NCBI GenBank assembly: GCA_902774245.1
Contig: CACYHQ010000002.1
Location: forward strand, 124,001-188,000
DNA from: an uncultured bacterium
Lineage (GTDB): Bacteria; Verrucomicrobiota; Lentisphaeria; Victivallales; UBA1829
DNA length: 64,000 nucleotides
Direction of reading: 5' to 3'
Part shown: positions 1 to 7,589 of the stretch, in pieces
Layout: every line of letters starts with the position of its first letter
Numbering within the stretch: the stretch's first letter is position 1
The notes under the pieces: model-generated
The model's input: the letters and a program-made list of their open reading frames with translations, nothing else
The model's database searches: none
Told to the model about the DNA's origin: nothing
Program-made: the position numbers and the translations under genes

Positions 1-283
1 CGTAGATGCCTGCGATGACGTTGTGGCCGCCGGGGGCCTGGCCGCCGGAGAGGATGACCGCCACGTTCACGGGCTTGCCTTCCGCAGCGCCGCCCGCGCT
101 GAACTTCAGGTCGGGCATGTTGCTGGTGGACGGGAAGAGGGCGGCGATTTTTTCAGCGTCGGCGAACGCGGCCAGCGGGGCGCCTTTTTCGACTTTCACG
201 GACGCGCCGGAACGGAGCGCGGGGGGCAGTTTCGGGGCGTATTCGCTGCGGACCTGCTGGAGCGGGGAAATCATCTTGGACAT
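1..283 (-). CDS. pfp: PPi-dependent 6-phosphofructokinase (PFP), N-terminal part, runs off window
   Basis: This is the first 94 codons of a leftward gene whose 3' part lies outside the window. The protein begins MSKMISPLQQVRSEYAP and contains GGQAPGGHNVI at residues 80-90. That is the nucleotide/PPi-binding loop of the long-type diphosphate:fructose-6-phosphate 1-phosphotransferases (plant beta / spirochaete clade). The family reversibly phosphorylates fructose 6-phosphate with pyrophosphate, replacing or supplementing ATP-PFK in anaerobes. The ATG is preceded by CAGGAGA at good spacing, and a canonical leftward promoter lies at 346-374. The catalytic region is not visible, so the PPi versus ATP assignment rests on family resemblance of the N-terminus. 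Confidence 0.85.
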   Translation of the reverse strand, partial: MSKMISPLQQVRSEYAPKLPPALRSGASVKVEKGAPLAAFADAEKIAALFPSTSNMPDLKFSAGGAAEGKPVNVAVILSGGQAPGGHNVIAGIY

Positions 284-345
284 GGTTGCAATCTCCTGTT
301 GTGGATGTATGGTTTATGGTTTTGGAATTTTGGTTTAATCTAAAT

Positions 346-374
346 AATATAATGCATCTCAGCGCCTTTTTCAA
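346..374 (-). promoter_or_regulatory. sigma70-type promoter for pfp
   Basis: Read on the minus strand, TTGAAA (369-374) is followed by a 17-base spacer and TATATT (346-351). It lies about 60 bases upstream of the pfp start codon. It matches the consensus seen before many other genes here. Confidence 0.65.
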
Positions 375-635
375 GCCCGCGGCTCCGCCTTCCGCCACAG
401 AAACCGGAAAAAAGGAACACGATCAAGTGTAGAATGCCGTCCCTGCCTGTTCTCCCGCGCATACGCGGGTATATTCAAAAGCTCCGAATTATCTCCAAGC
501 GACAGCTTGGCGACTAAAGCAATCGTTTGATATTCAAGAGATTTTGACAGTTTTCGAACACATTGCTGCCTCGACAAAACAGGAGACATGACACTACTGA
601 AAAACCGGTTCCCGCGCATACGCGTAACGCGCAGA

Positions 636-667
636 TTTCAGTTAAAAGTACTCCGTTTTAACTGAAA
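636..667. repeat. Dispersed inverted repeat family A, copy 1
   Basis: TTTCAGTTAAAA (636-647) and its exact reverse complement (656-667) form a 12-bp stem with an 8-base loop. The same core recurs at 4300-4339, 4458-4497 and 62548-62588. A GCATACGCG motif lies 12-20 bases upstream. There is no T-tract typical of a terminator. Confidence 0.85.
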
Positions 668-743
668 CTTGAGTTGATTTGGCTGAATTCGTTTGTTTTT
701 GTCCCGTTTCCAACGATTTTCCCCGTTTCGCCTGTTTTCCAGC

Positions 744-772
744 TTGCAATCTTTTCTTTTGCGTGATATAGT
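744..772 (+). promoter_or_regulatory. Promoter for the Sel1-repeat operon
   Basis: TTGCAA (744-749), a 17-base spacer, and an extended -10 TGA-TATAGT (767-772). The proposed ATG of the first Sel1 gene is about 45 bases downstream, so the leader is short. Confidence 0.65.
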
Positions 773-816
773 TATGATGAAGTACCACCTCTCCTTAATT
801 GGGAATAGCCTTGTTC

Positions 817-2418
817 ATGAAGAGAAGCCGCAAAGTCCTGCTGATCGCGCTGGGAATCCCGGTGATATGCGTCCTGCTGATCGCCGGGCTCGCCGCGCTC
901 TCGGTGGCGACCCGTTCCGAACCGGTGTACGACTACGACGACCCGGAACCCCTGTGGGAGCTCGCGGAACGCACGGAGCGCTATATCATCCAGTCGATGG
1001 ACAAAGGATCGTTCGCCCGGAACGAGGCGTTGAAGGCGCTGGAGGACATCGCACTGCTCGAAGTCCCCGAGGACGAGAAAGCACGCCTCATCCGCGAACG
1101 TTTCTCGGAAGAATCGTTCTGGACCGACGACCTGAAAGAGGTGCTGAAACGGGCGGAATCGGGCGACGCGGAAGCGCAGTTCCAGCTCGGCTGTTTTTAT
1201 TCGTTGAGGAACTATGTCCGCGCCTCCGACGCCGACCTGGACCGCGGCAAACACGTCATGAAATCCCCGGCGTTGGCGTGGAAATGGTTCCACAAGGCCG
1301 CCATGCAGGGCCACGCGAAGGCGCAGAGCCGGCTTGTCTTAAGCATGATCTCCGGCCATCCGGCATACAAGAATGTTTCGGAGCACACCCTGACGCTCAG
1401 GATCGAAGAACAGCTCGCTCGCGAAGGCGACGAATGGTACACCAGGGCGGCCATGCAGGGCGAACCCGTTGCGCTGTGGATGGGGTTCGGCCCGGATAAG
1501 GACGAAGAAAAGAACAGAAAGGTGGCGCTCGCGATCTTCCGCGAAGCTGCCGAACATGGCGACGTCGAGGCGATGCGCGCGACCGCATCCCTGCTGAGGC
1601 ATTTTCACGACCTCGACGGCGCCACGGAATGGATACGCAAGGCGGCAGAACTCGGCGACGTGAGCAGCATGCTGGAATACGCGACGGACCGCGAAAGAAT
1701 GATGGAGCCGGACGACGATTCCATCCCCAAGGACTGGGAATGGCGCCAGAAGGCGTTCGACGCCGCCATGAAGCAGCTGGACGAGGGCAGCGCCAGTGAG
1801 ATCCGGAAAATCGGGGAACTCTCGGTGCCCGAATATCTGGAGAGACTGACTGGAGGGGAAAGCGAAGAGGAGTTCGCTGCACGGGTCATGCCGCGGCTGT
1901 GGGAGCTGATCGAACGGCATGGCGACTATAAAGACGCGCCCCAGGTCATCCGACACCTCATGGGAGTCGCCGGACTGGACTATCCCACGCTCGACCGCAT
2001 GTTCGCGGAGCTGGGTATGTACCTTTATCAGATCGATTATGCCGACAATCTGCTGGACAGCGGCGTCCCGGAGGAACAGGCCGAGGGTATCCGGCTGCTC
2101 CGCAAGCTCGCCGGGTTCGGCAATCCCGATGCGCAATGCCGGCTTGGGGCGTGCTATCTGAAAGGGACCGGCGTGCCGGCGGACAAGGCGGAGGGCGTCA
2201 AATGGCTGCGAAAAGCCGCGGAAAAAAGAGATACTTCCGCGATGCGCAGGCTGAGCGACTGCCTCCGCACCGGCGACCCGCCGACAAGCTGGTTCGAGGC
2301 GTTCCAATGGTCGATCCGGGCGGATGCCTATCCGCTCTATGATTCCATCACCGAATACCTGTTCCACCTGGTGAAAGACTCGATCAAAAACGCCTGGGAC
2401 GAACTCCGGCGGCGATGA
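817..2418 (+). CDS. Sel1-repeat membrane-anchored protein 1
   Basis: A 533-aa protein with a basic N-terminus (MKRSRK) and one hydrophobic segment at about residues 5-30, then a soluble domain rich in SEL1-like (TPR-type) repeats. Clear repeats are GDAEAQFQLGCFYS near residue 124, GHAKAQSRLVLS, GDVEAMRATASL, and a C-terminal pair ending DAQCRLGACYLKGTGVP. SEL1 repeats mediate protein-protein interaction; no catalytic motif is visible. The ATG at 817 is preferred over an upstream TTG (799) because it gives the same start as the neighbouring paralogue. Its stop overlaps a possible start of the next gene (ATGA at 2415-2418). The protein is probably anchored in the inner membrane with its repeats in the periplasm. 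Function is unknown. Confidence 0.8.
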   Translation: MKRSRKVLLIALGIPVICVLLIAGLAALSVATRSEPVYDYDDPEPLWELAERTERYIIQSMDKGSFARNEALKALEDIALLEVPEDEKARLIRERFSEESFWTDDLKEVLKRAESGDAEAQFQLGCFYSLRNYVRASDADLDRGKHVMKSPALAWKWFHKAAMQGHAKAQSRLVLSMISGHPAYKNVSEHTLTLRIEEQLAREGDEWYTRAAMQGEPVALWMGFGPDKDEEKNRKVALAIFREAAEHGDVEAMRATASLLRHFHDLDGATEWIRKAAELGDVSSMLEYATDRERMMEPDDDSIPKDWEWRQKAFDAAMKQLDEGSASEIRKIGELSVPEYLERLTGGESEEEFAARVMPRLWELIERHGDYKDAPQVIRHLMGVAGLDYPTLDRMFAELGMYLYQIDYADNLLDSGVPEEQAEGIRLLRKLAGFGNPDAQCRLGACYLKGTGVPADKAEGVKWLRKAAEKRDTSAMRRLSDCLRTGDPPTSWFEAFQWSIRADAYPLYDSITEYLFHLVKDSIKNAWDELRRR

Positions 2419-2438
2419 ACCGGCGGGAAGTGCAGACG

Positions 2439-4232
2439 ATGAAGAGAAGAAACCTCAAAATCCTGCTGATCGTGCTCGGGGCACCGCTGTTCTGTCTCCT
2501 GATGTTCGTCACCTTCCTCGTGATCGACATGGAGACAGATGTCATGCCGCTCCCGTTCGACTACGACGCCCCGGAACCCCTGATATTCCTCGGGCAACGG
2601 ACGCAGCAGTACATCTGGCGGGCGTATCCCAACAAGGATTCGGACGAGCGGAAGGAGGCGCTGCAGGCGCTGGAGGACATCGCGCTGCTTGACGTCTCCG
2701 AGTACGAAAAAAAGCGCCTCCTCCGCGAACGCTTCCCGGAGGAGTCGTTCTGGACCGACGACATGAAAGACCTGCTGAAGCAGGCGGAATCGGGCGACGC
2801 CGAGGCGCAGTTCCAGCTCGGCTGCCTTTATTTCGGCCACGAGCTCGGATTCCCGCCGGACGAACTGAAGTTCCTGGACATGGAGATCGACGAGGCGCAC
2901 GGAAGGTGCATCGAGAAATCCGGGTACATGTCGGTCAAATGGTTCCGCAGGGCCGCGCTTCAGGGGCACGCGAAGGCGCAGAACGCTCTGGCACAGAGTT
3001 ATCTGAACGGGTCTCATCCTGTGGTCGGCAACCGTGCTTTCCTGACGAAAAAAACAGAGGAAATGATCTCCGGGGAAGTAAAGAAATGGTGCCGGATGGC
3101 GGTTGCGAACGGCGATCCCTTCGTGATGATGGAGGATTTCGACTCGCCCGAAACAAGCGCGGATGTCCGGAGAAAACGCAAGGAGAAGGCGCTCGACATC
3201 CTCCGCAAAGCGGCCCGGCAGGGAAATGTGAAAGCGATGCTCGCCGCGGCGAGCGAAATGAGATACGGCGACGAACGGCAGCGCGAGGAGGCCGAGGAGT
3301 GGTACCGTCAAGCCGCCGAGCTCGGTTCCGTGGAGGCCATGATGGAATACGCGGAAATCTGCGATTCGAAGGAGCAGAAACGCCGCCGGGAGGAGATTCT
3401 GGCGAAACAGGAGGAGGCCGAAGAGAGGGGCGAGGAGTACGAGTACGATGCGGAGGAAATCGGCCTGGTCACGGAGGAGGCGGACCGGTGGCGGAGGAAG
3501 GCATTCGACATCGCCATGAAACACCTGGACGAGGGCAGCGCGAAGGACCTGTATCTTTGGACGGACAACATGTCCTACTACATCGAACCGGAATCCTCAC
3601 CACTGAAAACCTATCTGGACGAATACCTCGGCGAGGAGAATACGACGGCGTTCCTGGAGCGGACCGTACAGCGGCTCTACGACCTGCTCGAACAGGACAA
3701 CAGGGAAATCTACTACATAAGCCTGATCATCGCGGGAATCCATAAGCAATTCGAGAACCTCGAAATCTTCCAGTCGGACAGGCCGCCGCAAGTCCGGTAC
3801 GCGGAGGCGGGAGTTCCCCTCTACCAGTCCGTCGTGGCGATCCGGATGCTGAAAGGCAACGGCGTGCCGGAGAACAAGCCGGAAGCCATCAAACGGCTCC
3901 GTATCGGCGCGGGATTCTGCTCGATGCCGGAGGAGCACTATCTGGGGGAATGCTACATGAACGGCGACGGCGTGCCGCGGGACACAGCAGAAGGCGTCAG
4001 GTGGCTGAAGAAGGCCGCGCTGCAGGGAAGCGGCGATGCGATGTGGCTGCTGAGGAATCATTACCGCGGGTCGTGGCATCTGTTCGAAACGCTGAAGTGG
4101 ACCATACGGAGCGAACTCCATTATTCATGCCACTGCGAATCGCCCGTCGAGTACTGCACCGACATGCTGAAGGGGCTGTGGGGGGATCTGGAAAAGGCGT
4201 GGCTCCAGTTCGTGAACTGGCTTCCCTGGTAA
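2439..4232 (+). CDS. Sel1-repeat membrane-anchored protein 2 (tandem paralogue)
   Basis: A 597-aa paralogue of the preceding gene with the same layout: MKRRNLK, one N-terminal membrane segment, then Sel1 repeats. Long collinear matches with its neighbour include LQALEDIALLDV and EESFWTDDMKDLLKQAESGD. It differs by a highly charged insertion around residues 310-350 (many E/R/K) that could be helical or coiled coil. The start could also be the ATG at 2415, which overlaps the previous stop. I chose 2439 because a GGGAAG lies 8 bases upstream and the N-terminus then aligns with the paralogue. The two form one operon produced by tandem duplication. Function unknown. Confidence 0.78.
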   Translation: MKRRNLKILLIVLGAPLFCLLMFVTFLVIDMETDVMPLPFDYDAPEPLIFLGQRTQQYIWRAYPNKDSDERKEALQALEDIALLDVSEYEKKRLLRERFPEESFWTDDMKDLLKQAESGDAEAQFQLGCLYFGHELGFPPDELKFLDMEIDEAHGRCIEKSGYMSVKWFRRAALQGHAKAQNALAQSYLNGSHPVVGNRAFLTKKTEEMISGEVKKWCRMAVANGDPFVMMEDFDSPETSADVRRKRKEKALDILRKAARQGNVKAMLAAASEMRYGDERQREEAEEWYRQAAELGSVEAMMEYAEICDSKEQKRRREEILAKQEEAEERGEEYEYDAEEIGLVTEEADRWRRKAFDIAMKHLDEGSAKDLYLWTDNMSYYIEPESSPLKTYLDEYLGEENTTAFLERTVQRLYDLLEQDNREIYYISLIIAGIHKQFENLEIFQSDRPPQVRYAEAGVPLYQSVVAIRMLKGNGVPENKPEAIKRLRIGAGFCSMPEEHYLGECYMNGDGVPRDTAEGVRWLKKAALQGSGDAMWLLRNHYRGSWHLFETLKWTIRSELHYSCHCESPVEYCTDMLKGLWGDLEKAWLQFVNWLPW

Positions 4233-4299
4233 GCCGCTTTCCTTGCCTCACCTGCAATGGATTCGATTATCGCTTTTATTATGAGGGTAAATTACATAT

Positions 4300-4339
4300 C
4301 TAGTTTCAGTTAAAAGAAGTTTGTTTTAACTGAAACTAG
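4300..4339. repeat. Dispersed inverted repeat family A, copy 2
   Basis: CTAGTTTCAGTTAAAA (4300-4315) pairs perfectly over 16 bp with 4324-4339 around the loop GAAGTTTG. It shares its arms and loop with the copy at 4458-4497. Confidence 0.9.
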
Positions 4340-4378
4340 TGTGTGTGCGCGGGAAGGCGGGAAGGAAGGCGGCCTCCC

Positions 4379-4410
4379 CACTGCGGCAGTGTCCGGCTTC
4401 GCTCGGACAC
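4379..4410 (+). repeat. Dispersed hairpin family B, copy 1
   Basis: A small palindrome CACTGC-G-GCAGTG (4379-4391) runs into a 7-bp hairpin GTGTCCG / CGGACAC (4389-4395 and 4404-4410) with loop GCTTCGCT. Related elements with different but still paired stems lie at 8525-8557, 33296-33318 and 44498-44521. It is not followed by a T-tract. Confidence 0.75.
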
Positions 4411-4457
4411 AAATCAAGGTAGAAGAAAGATTCAAGATGAGGTGAAAACATAAAACT

Positions 4458-4497
4458 CTAGTTTCACTTAAAAGAAGTTTGTTTTAACTGAAACTAG
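4458..4497. repeat. Dispersed inverted repeat family A, copy 3
   Basis: The left arm 4458-4473 and right arm 4482-4497 pair over 16 bp with one mismatch (C at 4467). The loop GAAGTTTG is identical to that of copy 2. Confidence 0.88.
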
Positions 4498-4510
4498 CGC
4501 GAGTGCGTGT

Positions 4511-4572
4511 GAAACCGTTTTTTGCAGGAATTAAGCGTATACGCAGGAAACCGTTTTTTGCAGGAATCAAGC
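4511..4572 (+). repeat. 26-base direct repeat with CGTATACGC between
   Basis: GAAACCGTTTTTTGCAGGAA followed by TTAAGC (4511-4536) recurs with one change at 4547-4572, a 36-base period. The palindrome GCGTATACGC (4535-4544) lies between the copies. The same CGTATACGC-type motif accompanies family A repeats elsewhere in the window. Confidence 0.8.
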
Positions 4573-4603
4573 ATGTGTTTTCGACGAATCGCGCCTTGTT
4601 GAA

Positions 4604-4632
4604 TTGAAAAATACGGAAAAAGATGCTATAGT
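4604..4632 (+). promoter_or_regulatory. Promoter for the NhaC-type antiporter
   Basis: TTGAAA (4604-4609), a 17-base spacer, and the extended -10 TGC-TATAGT (4627-4632). It lies 30 bases upstream of the start codon. Confidence 0.7.
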
Positions 4633-4661
4633 AATCCTTTAACAACAGAGGATTATCCGAT

Positions 4662-5996
4662 ATGAGCAACTTCCCGCAGATGGAATGCCGCGCGCCGCGG
4701 TTCCGCGCCCTGATCCCGTTTTTCGTTTTCATTGTGTTCTACCTCGGTCTTTCGATCTGGGCACACGATTTCTACAAAGTGCCGATGCCGACCGCGTTTC
4801 TGGTGGCGTCGGCGGCCGCACTGGTGCTGGACCATAAGCGCCCGCTCGCCGAGAAGGTGGAAATCTACGCCCGCGGCATGGGCGAACCGAACATCATGAT
4901 CATGTGCCTGATCTTCATCCTGGCGGGCGCGTTCGCGTCCACGGCGAAGGGCATGGGCGCGGTCGACGGCGCAGTAGCGATCGCCCGCGCGGTCGTGCCG
5001 GATTCGCTGATGCTGCTCGGGATGTTCCTGGTGTCGAGCTTCATCTCGCTCGCCGTCGGGACGAGCTGCGGCACCATCGCGGCACTGACGCCGATCGCCG
5101 CCGGACTCGCGGGCGGGCTGTCCATCCCTCCGGCGATCCTGCTCGGCGCAATCGTAGGCGGCGCGATGTTCGGCGACAACCTCTCGATGATCTCCGACAC
5201 GACCATTGCCGCCACACGCACGCAGAACATTCCCATGCGCGACAAGTTCCGCCAGAACATCCTGCTGGTGCTGCCCGCGTTCGCGGTGACCTCGGCGATC
5301 TATCTTTTCTGCGGCGGCAAGGCGCAGGCGGCCGAGGCGGCGCAGGCCGTGACCTGGTCGAACGCGTTCGCGGTTCTGCCGTACCTGCTGATCCTCGTCT
5401 TCGCGCTACTGGGCTGGAACGTGATGCTGCTGCTTTTCGCGGGGACCGTGCTCGCCGGGATCACCGGGATCATCAATGGCGCGTTCGATTTCTGGGGGAT
5501 GCTCGATCTGGTCGGGAAGGGCACGCTCGGCATGTCGGAGACGCTCATCGTGGCGATCCTCGCGGGCGGCCTGCTCCAGACCATCCGGCGCAACGGCGGC
5601 ATCGGCTATATCATGGAGAAGATCAGGAAGCCGGTGCATTCCGCGCGCGGATGCGAATTCGGCGTGCTGGTCCTCGTCGCCGTCATCAACCTCTTTACCG
5701 CGAACAACACCGTGGCGATCGTGATCGCGGGCCCCATCGCACGCGAGCTCTCCGAGCAGTACCATTGCTCCGGCAAGCGCATCGCGAGCATTCTGGATAC
5801 CGGGTCCTGCGTAGTGCAGGGCATGATCCCGTACGGCGCGCAGATCCTGATCGCCGCGGGCGTGGCGCAGACCTCGAACCTGGACGTGTCGTCCCTCGGT
5901 CTCGTCGGGTCGCTCTTCTATCCGATTCTCCTCGGCATCTGCCTGATCGTCGCCATCACCGTCCACCGGGAAAAATCCCCCGCGTCCGCCGCCTGA
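4662..5996 (+). CDS. Na+/H+ antiporter, NhaC family
   Basis: A 444-aa polytopic membrane protein with about 11-12 hydrophobic segments. Family hallmarks include AVGTSCGTIAALTPIA near residue 128 and GAMFGDNLSMISDTTIA near residue 168, the glycine- and aspartate-containing core of NhaC-type antiporters. A second inverted half carries FTANNTVAIVIAGPIA and QGMIPYGAQILIAAGV. The family exchanges H+ (or a metabolite such as malate/lactate) for Na+ across the inner membrane; the exact substrate cannot be told from sequence. The ATG has AGAGG upstream. It is a single-gene unit with its own promoter and stands alone between repeats and a tRNA. Confidence 0.87.
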   Translation: MSNFPQMECRAPRFRALIPFFVFIVFYLGLSIWAHDFYKVPMPTAFLVASAAALVLDHKRPLAEKVEIYARGMGEPNIMIMCLIFILAGAFASTAKGMGAVDGAVAIARAVVPDSLMLLGMFLVSSFISLAVGTSCGTIAALTPIAAGLAGGLSIPPAILLGAIVGGAMFGDNLSMISDTTIAATRTQNIPMRDKFRQNILLVLPAFAVTSAIYLFCGGKAQAAEAAQAVTWSNAFAVLPYLLILVFALLGWNVMLLLFAGTVLAGITGIINGAFDFWGMLDLVGKGTLGMSETLIVAILAGGLLQTIRRNGGIGYIMEKIRKPVHSARGCEFGVLVLVAVINLFTANNTVAIVIAGPIARELSEQYHCSGKRIASILDTGSCVVQGMIPYGAQILIAAGVAQTSNLDVSSLGLVGSLFYPILLGICLIVAITVHREKSPASAA

Positions 5997-6013
5997 GCAA
6001 ACAAATCGTTTTA

Positions 6014-6056
6014 ACAAAAAAGAACCTCGGCGACCTTTACAATCTGCTGAGGTTCT
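6014..6056 (-). terminator. Intrinsic terminator of tRNA-Thr
   Basis: Read leftward, AGAACCTC (6049-6056 complement) pairs with GAGGTTCT (6021-6028 complement) over 8 bp and is followed by a run of six T. It lies just beyond the tRNA 3' end. Confidence 0.75.
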
Positions 6057-6069
6057 GTCGTTTCCAAAC

Positions 6070-6144
6070 TGGAGCCAGCTCTCGGATTCGAACCGAGGAC
6101 CGACGGTTTACAAAACCGTAGCTCTACCGCTGAGCTAAGCTGGC
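6070..6144 (-). tRNA. tRNA-Thr(UGU)
   Basis: A full cloverleaf on the minus strand: acceptor GCCAGCT/AGCTGGC, D stem GCTC/GAGC, anticodon stem ACGGT/ACCGT with loop TTTGTAA (anticodon TGT), T stem CTCGG/CCGAG with loop TTCGAAT, discriminator T. The 3' CCA is encoded (6070-6072). It is a monocistronic unit with its own promoter and terminator. Confidence 0.95.
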
Positions 6145-6222
6145 ATCAAACTTTTTCGGATCGCCCTGCCCGGACATTTCCGAACGGATTTCGCGGGCCG
6201 GACTTGAGTTCCAAGCCCTATT

Positions 6223-6250
6223 AATATGGCATATTTTTTCCAAAAGTCAA
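6223..6250 (-). promoter_or_regulatory. Promoter for tRNA-Thr
   Basis: On the minus strand TTGACT (6245-6250), a 16-base spacer, and TGC-CATATT (-10 at 6223-6228). It lies about 80 bases upstream of the tRNA. Confidence 0.55.
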
Positions 6251-6354
6251 ACACTTTCGCTTTCTTTTTCGCGTTTTCGTGATATAGTATGATATTATAG
6301 TTGCTCCGGTTCGCCGGGGCTGGAGAAGAAAACAAGGAAAGGCTGCCCCTCTCG

Positions 6355-7104
6355 ATGTCCAAACGCTGGCTGATGATCGCCGACGCGCATTTGACCTGCC
6401 GCGAGCCGGAAGACGGATTTTTCCGGATGCTCGACGGCGTGTCGCGTCTGCCCGGCGACATCGGGATCATCTTCCTCGGCGACATCTTCGACCTGTGGAT
6501 CGGGCTGCGCGGCTACGAAAACAACGAACACCGGCGTTTCCTTGAATGGTGCCGCAAGGAGAAAGCGCACCGTCAGATCGTGTTTCTGGAGGGCAACCAC
6601 GAATTCTTCGTCGCCAAGACCTATCCCGACGCGTTTTCGTATTCGAGCGAGGATTCGTACGAAGACGGCACGCTCCAGTGGCTCCACGGCGACCGCATCA
6701 ACAAGAAGGACTACACCTACACGATGCTGCGGTTCATCCTCCGCAACATCCTGACGCGCGGGTTCCTGTGGTGCATCGGCCCCACGTTCGGGCCCGCTTT
6801 CGCGCATTACGTCCGCGAACGTCTCCGCGTCACGAACCAGGCGCACAAGCAGTCGTTCCCGGAGCCGATCGCGCTCAAATTCCTGTCCTCGTGCCCGCCG
6901 GACTCCACCGTCTTCGTCGGGCATTTCCACGACCGCCTCACGAAGACCGCGGACGGCAGGACCCTGGAAGTGCTCCCGGCATACGCCGACGCGTCCGAAC
7001 TCGTGTATTACGACCCGTCGACGGCGGAAATCACGGTATTCCCGGCGGACCGCATCGGCGAGATCCGCGGCAAATCCCTGAAACAGGAGGCGGCTGAAGC
7101 ATGA
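6355..7104 (+). CDS. UDP-2,3-diacylglucosamine hydrolase-like metallophosphoesterase
   Basis: A 249-aa calcineurin-type phosphoesterase. The metal-site motifs run in order: IADAHL near residue 9, FLGDIFDLWIG near residue 42, EGNHEFF near residue 80, WLHGDR near residue 107 and VGHFHDR near residue 189. The GD-x-F-D-x-W spacing is that of LpxH, which cleaves UDP-2,3-diacylglucosamine in lipid A synthesis, but other members of the superfamily share it. The ATG at 6355 is chosen because AAGGAAAGG lies about 11 bases upstream; the frame is open back to 6301. Its stop overlaps the start of coaD (ATGA), so the two are translationally coupled. Probably peripheral at the inner membrane. Confidence 0.72.
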   Translation: MSKRWLMIADAHLTCREPEDGFFRMLDGVSRLPGDIGIIFLGDIFDLWIGLRGYENNEHRRFLEWCRKEKAHRQIVFLEGNHEFFVAKTYPDAFSYSSEDSYEDGTLQWLHGDRINKKDYTYTMLRFILRNILTRGFLWCIGPTFGPAFAHYVRERLRVTNQAHKQSFPEPIALKFLSSCPPDSTVFVGHFHDRLTKTADGRTLEVLPAYADASELVYYDPSTAEITVFPADRIGEIRGKSLKQEAAEA

Positions 7105-7589
7105 AACGGCTCATGTACCCCGGAAGTTTCGACCCGGTCACGAACGGGCATCTGGATGTCATCCGGCGCGCGGCGCGCATCGCCGACGAGGTCCTGGTGG
7201 CGGTCGCGCGCAATTCGGAGAAATCCCCTCTCTTCACGACGGACGAGCGCATCGAGCTCATCCGCGCTGTCACGGCGTCCATCCCGAACGTCCGCGTCGT
7301 CACGTTCACCGGACTGCTCGCCGACGCCGTGAACACGTTCGAAGTCTCGGCTGTCATCCGCGGACTCCGCGCCGTCTCCGATTTCGAGTACGAATTCCAG
7401 ATGGCGCTCATGAACCGCGAGCTGAATCCGGCCTGCGAAACGCTCTTCATGATGCCGAGCCCGGAATACTCGTTCCTGAGTTCGCGCCTGATTCGCGAGA
7501 TCGCGTCCTGCGGCGGCTCCGTCTCCGCGTTCGTGCCTCCGGAAGTCGTCGCCGCCATCCGCAACAAAATGGAGCAAGCCAGATCATGA
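7101..7589 (+). CDS. coaD: Phosphopantetheine adenylyltransferase
   Basis: A 162-aa protein of normal family length. It starts MKRLMYPGSFDPVTNGHLDV, with the T/HxGH nucleotide-binding motif (TNGH, residues 14-17), and has the C-terminal YSFLSSRLIRE equivalent of the ISSTxxR motif. It transfers AMP from ATP to 4'-phosphopantetheine, the penultimate step of coenzyme A synthesis, in the cytosol. It overlaps the upstream phosphoesterase by 4 bases and the downstream yceD by 4 bases, so this is a three-gene operon. Confidence 0.96.
   Translation: MKRLMYPGSFDPVTNGHLDVIRRAARIADEVLVAVARNSEKSPLFTTDERIELIRAVTASIPNVRVVTFTGLLADAVNTFEVSAVIRGLRAVSDFEYEFQMALMNRELNPACETLFMMPSPEYSFLSSRLIREIASCGGSVSAFVPPEVVAAIRNKMEQARS

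Larger units (their letters stand above)
284..816. other. Intergenic region between pfp and the Sel1 pair
   Basis: This 533-base divergent spacer holds the pfp promoter (346-374), a palindrome CCCGCGCATACGCGGG (454-469), a related CCCGCGCATACGCG (611-624), one dispersed inverted repeat (636-667) and the promoter of the Sel1 operon (744-772). An 82-codon open frame on the minus strand (371-619) overlaps the pfp promoter and the palindrome, has no convincing ribosome-binding site, and is not called as a gene. Confidence 0.6.
4233..4661. other. Repeat-rich intergenic region upstream of the antiporter
   Basis: This 429-base spacer contains two nearly identical inverted repeats of family A (4300-4339 and 4458-4497, same loop GAAGTTTG), one hairpin of family B (4379-4410), a 26-base direct repeat (4511-4536 and 4547-4572) flanking GCGTATACGC, and the antiporter promoter (4604-4632). 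No gene is visible. Confidence 0.7.

Noticed and set aside
371..619. 82-codon open frame on the minus strand between pfp and the Sel1 pair
   Set aside because: It overlaps the pfp promoter and a palindromic repeat, has no ribosome-binding site, and its composition is not convincing.
4379..4410. Family B hairpin as an intrinsic terminator
   Set aside because: No T-tract follows on either strand here or at the other three copies.
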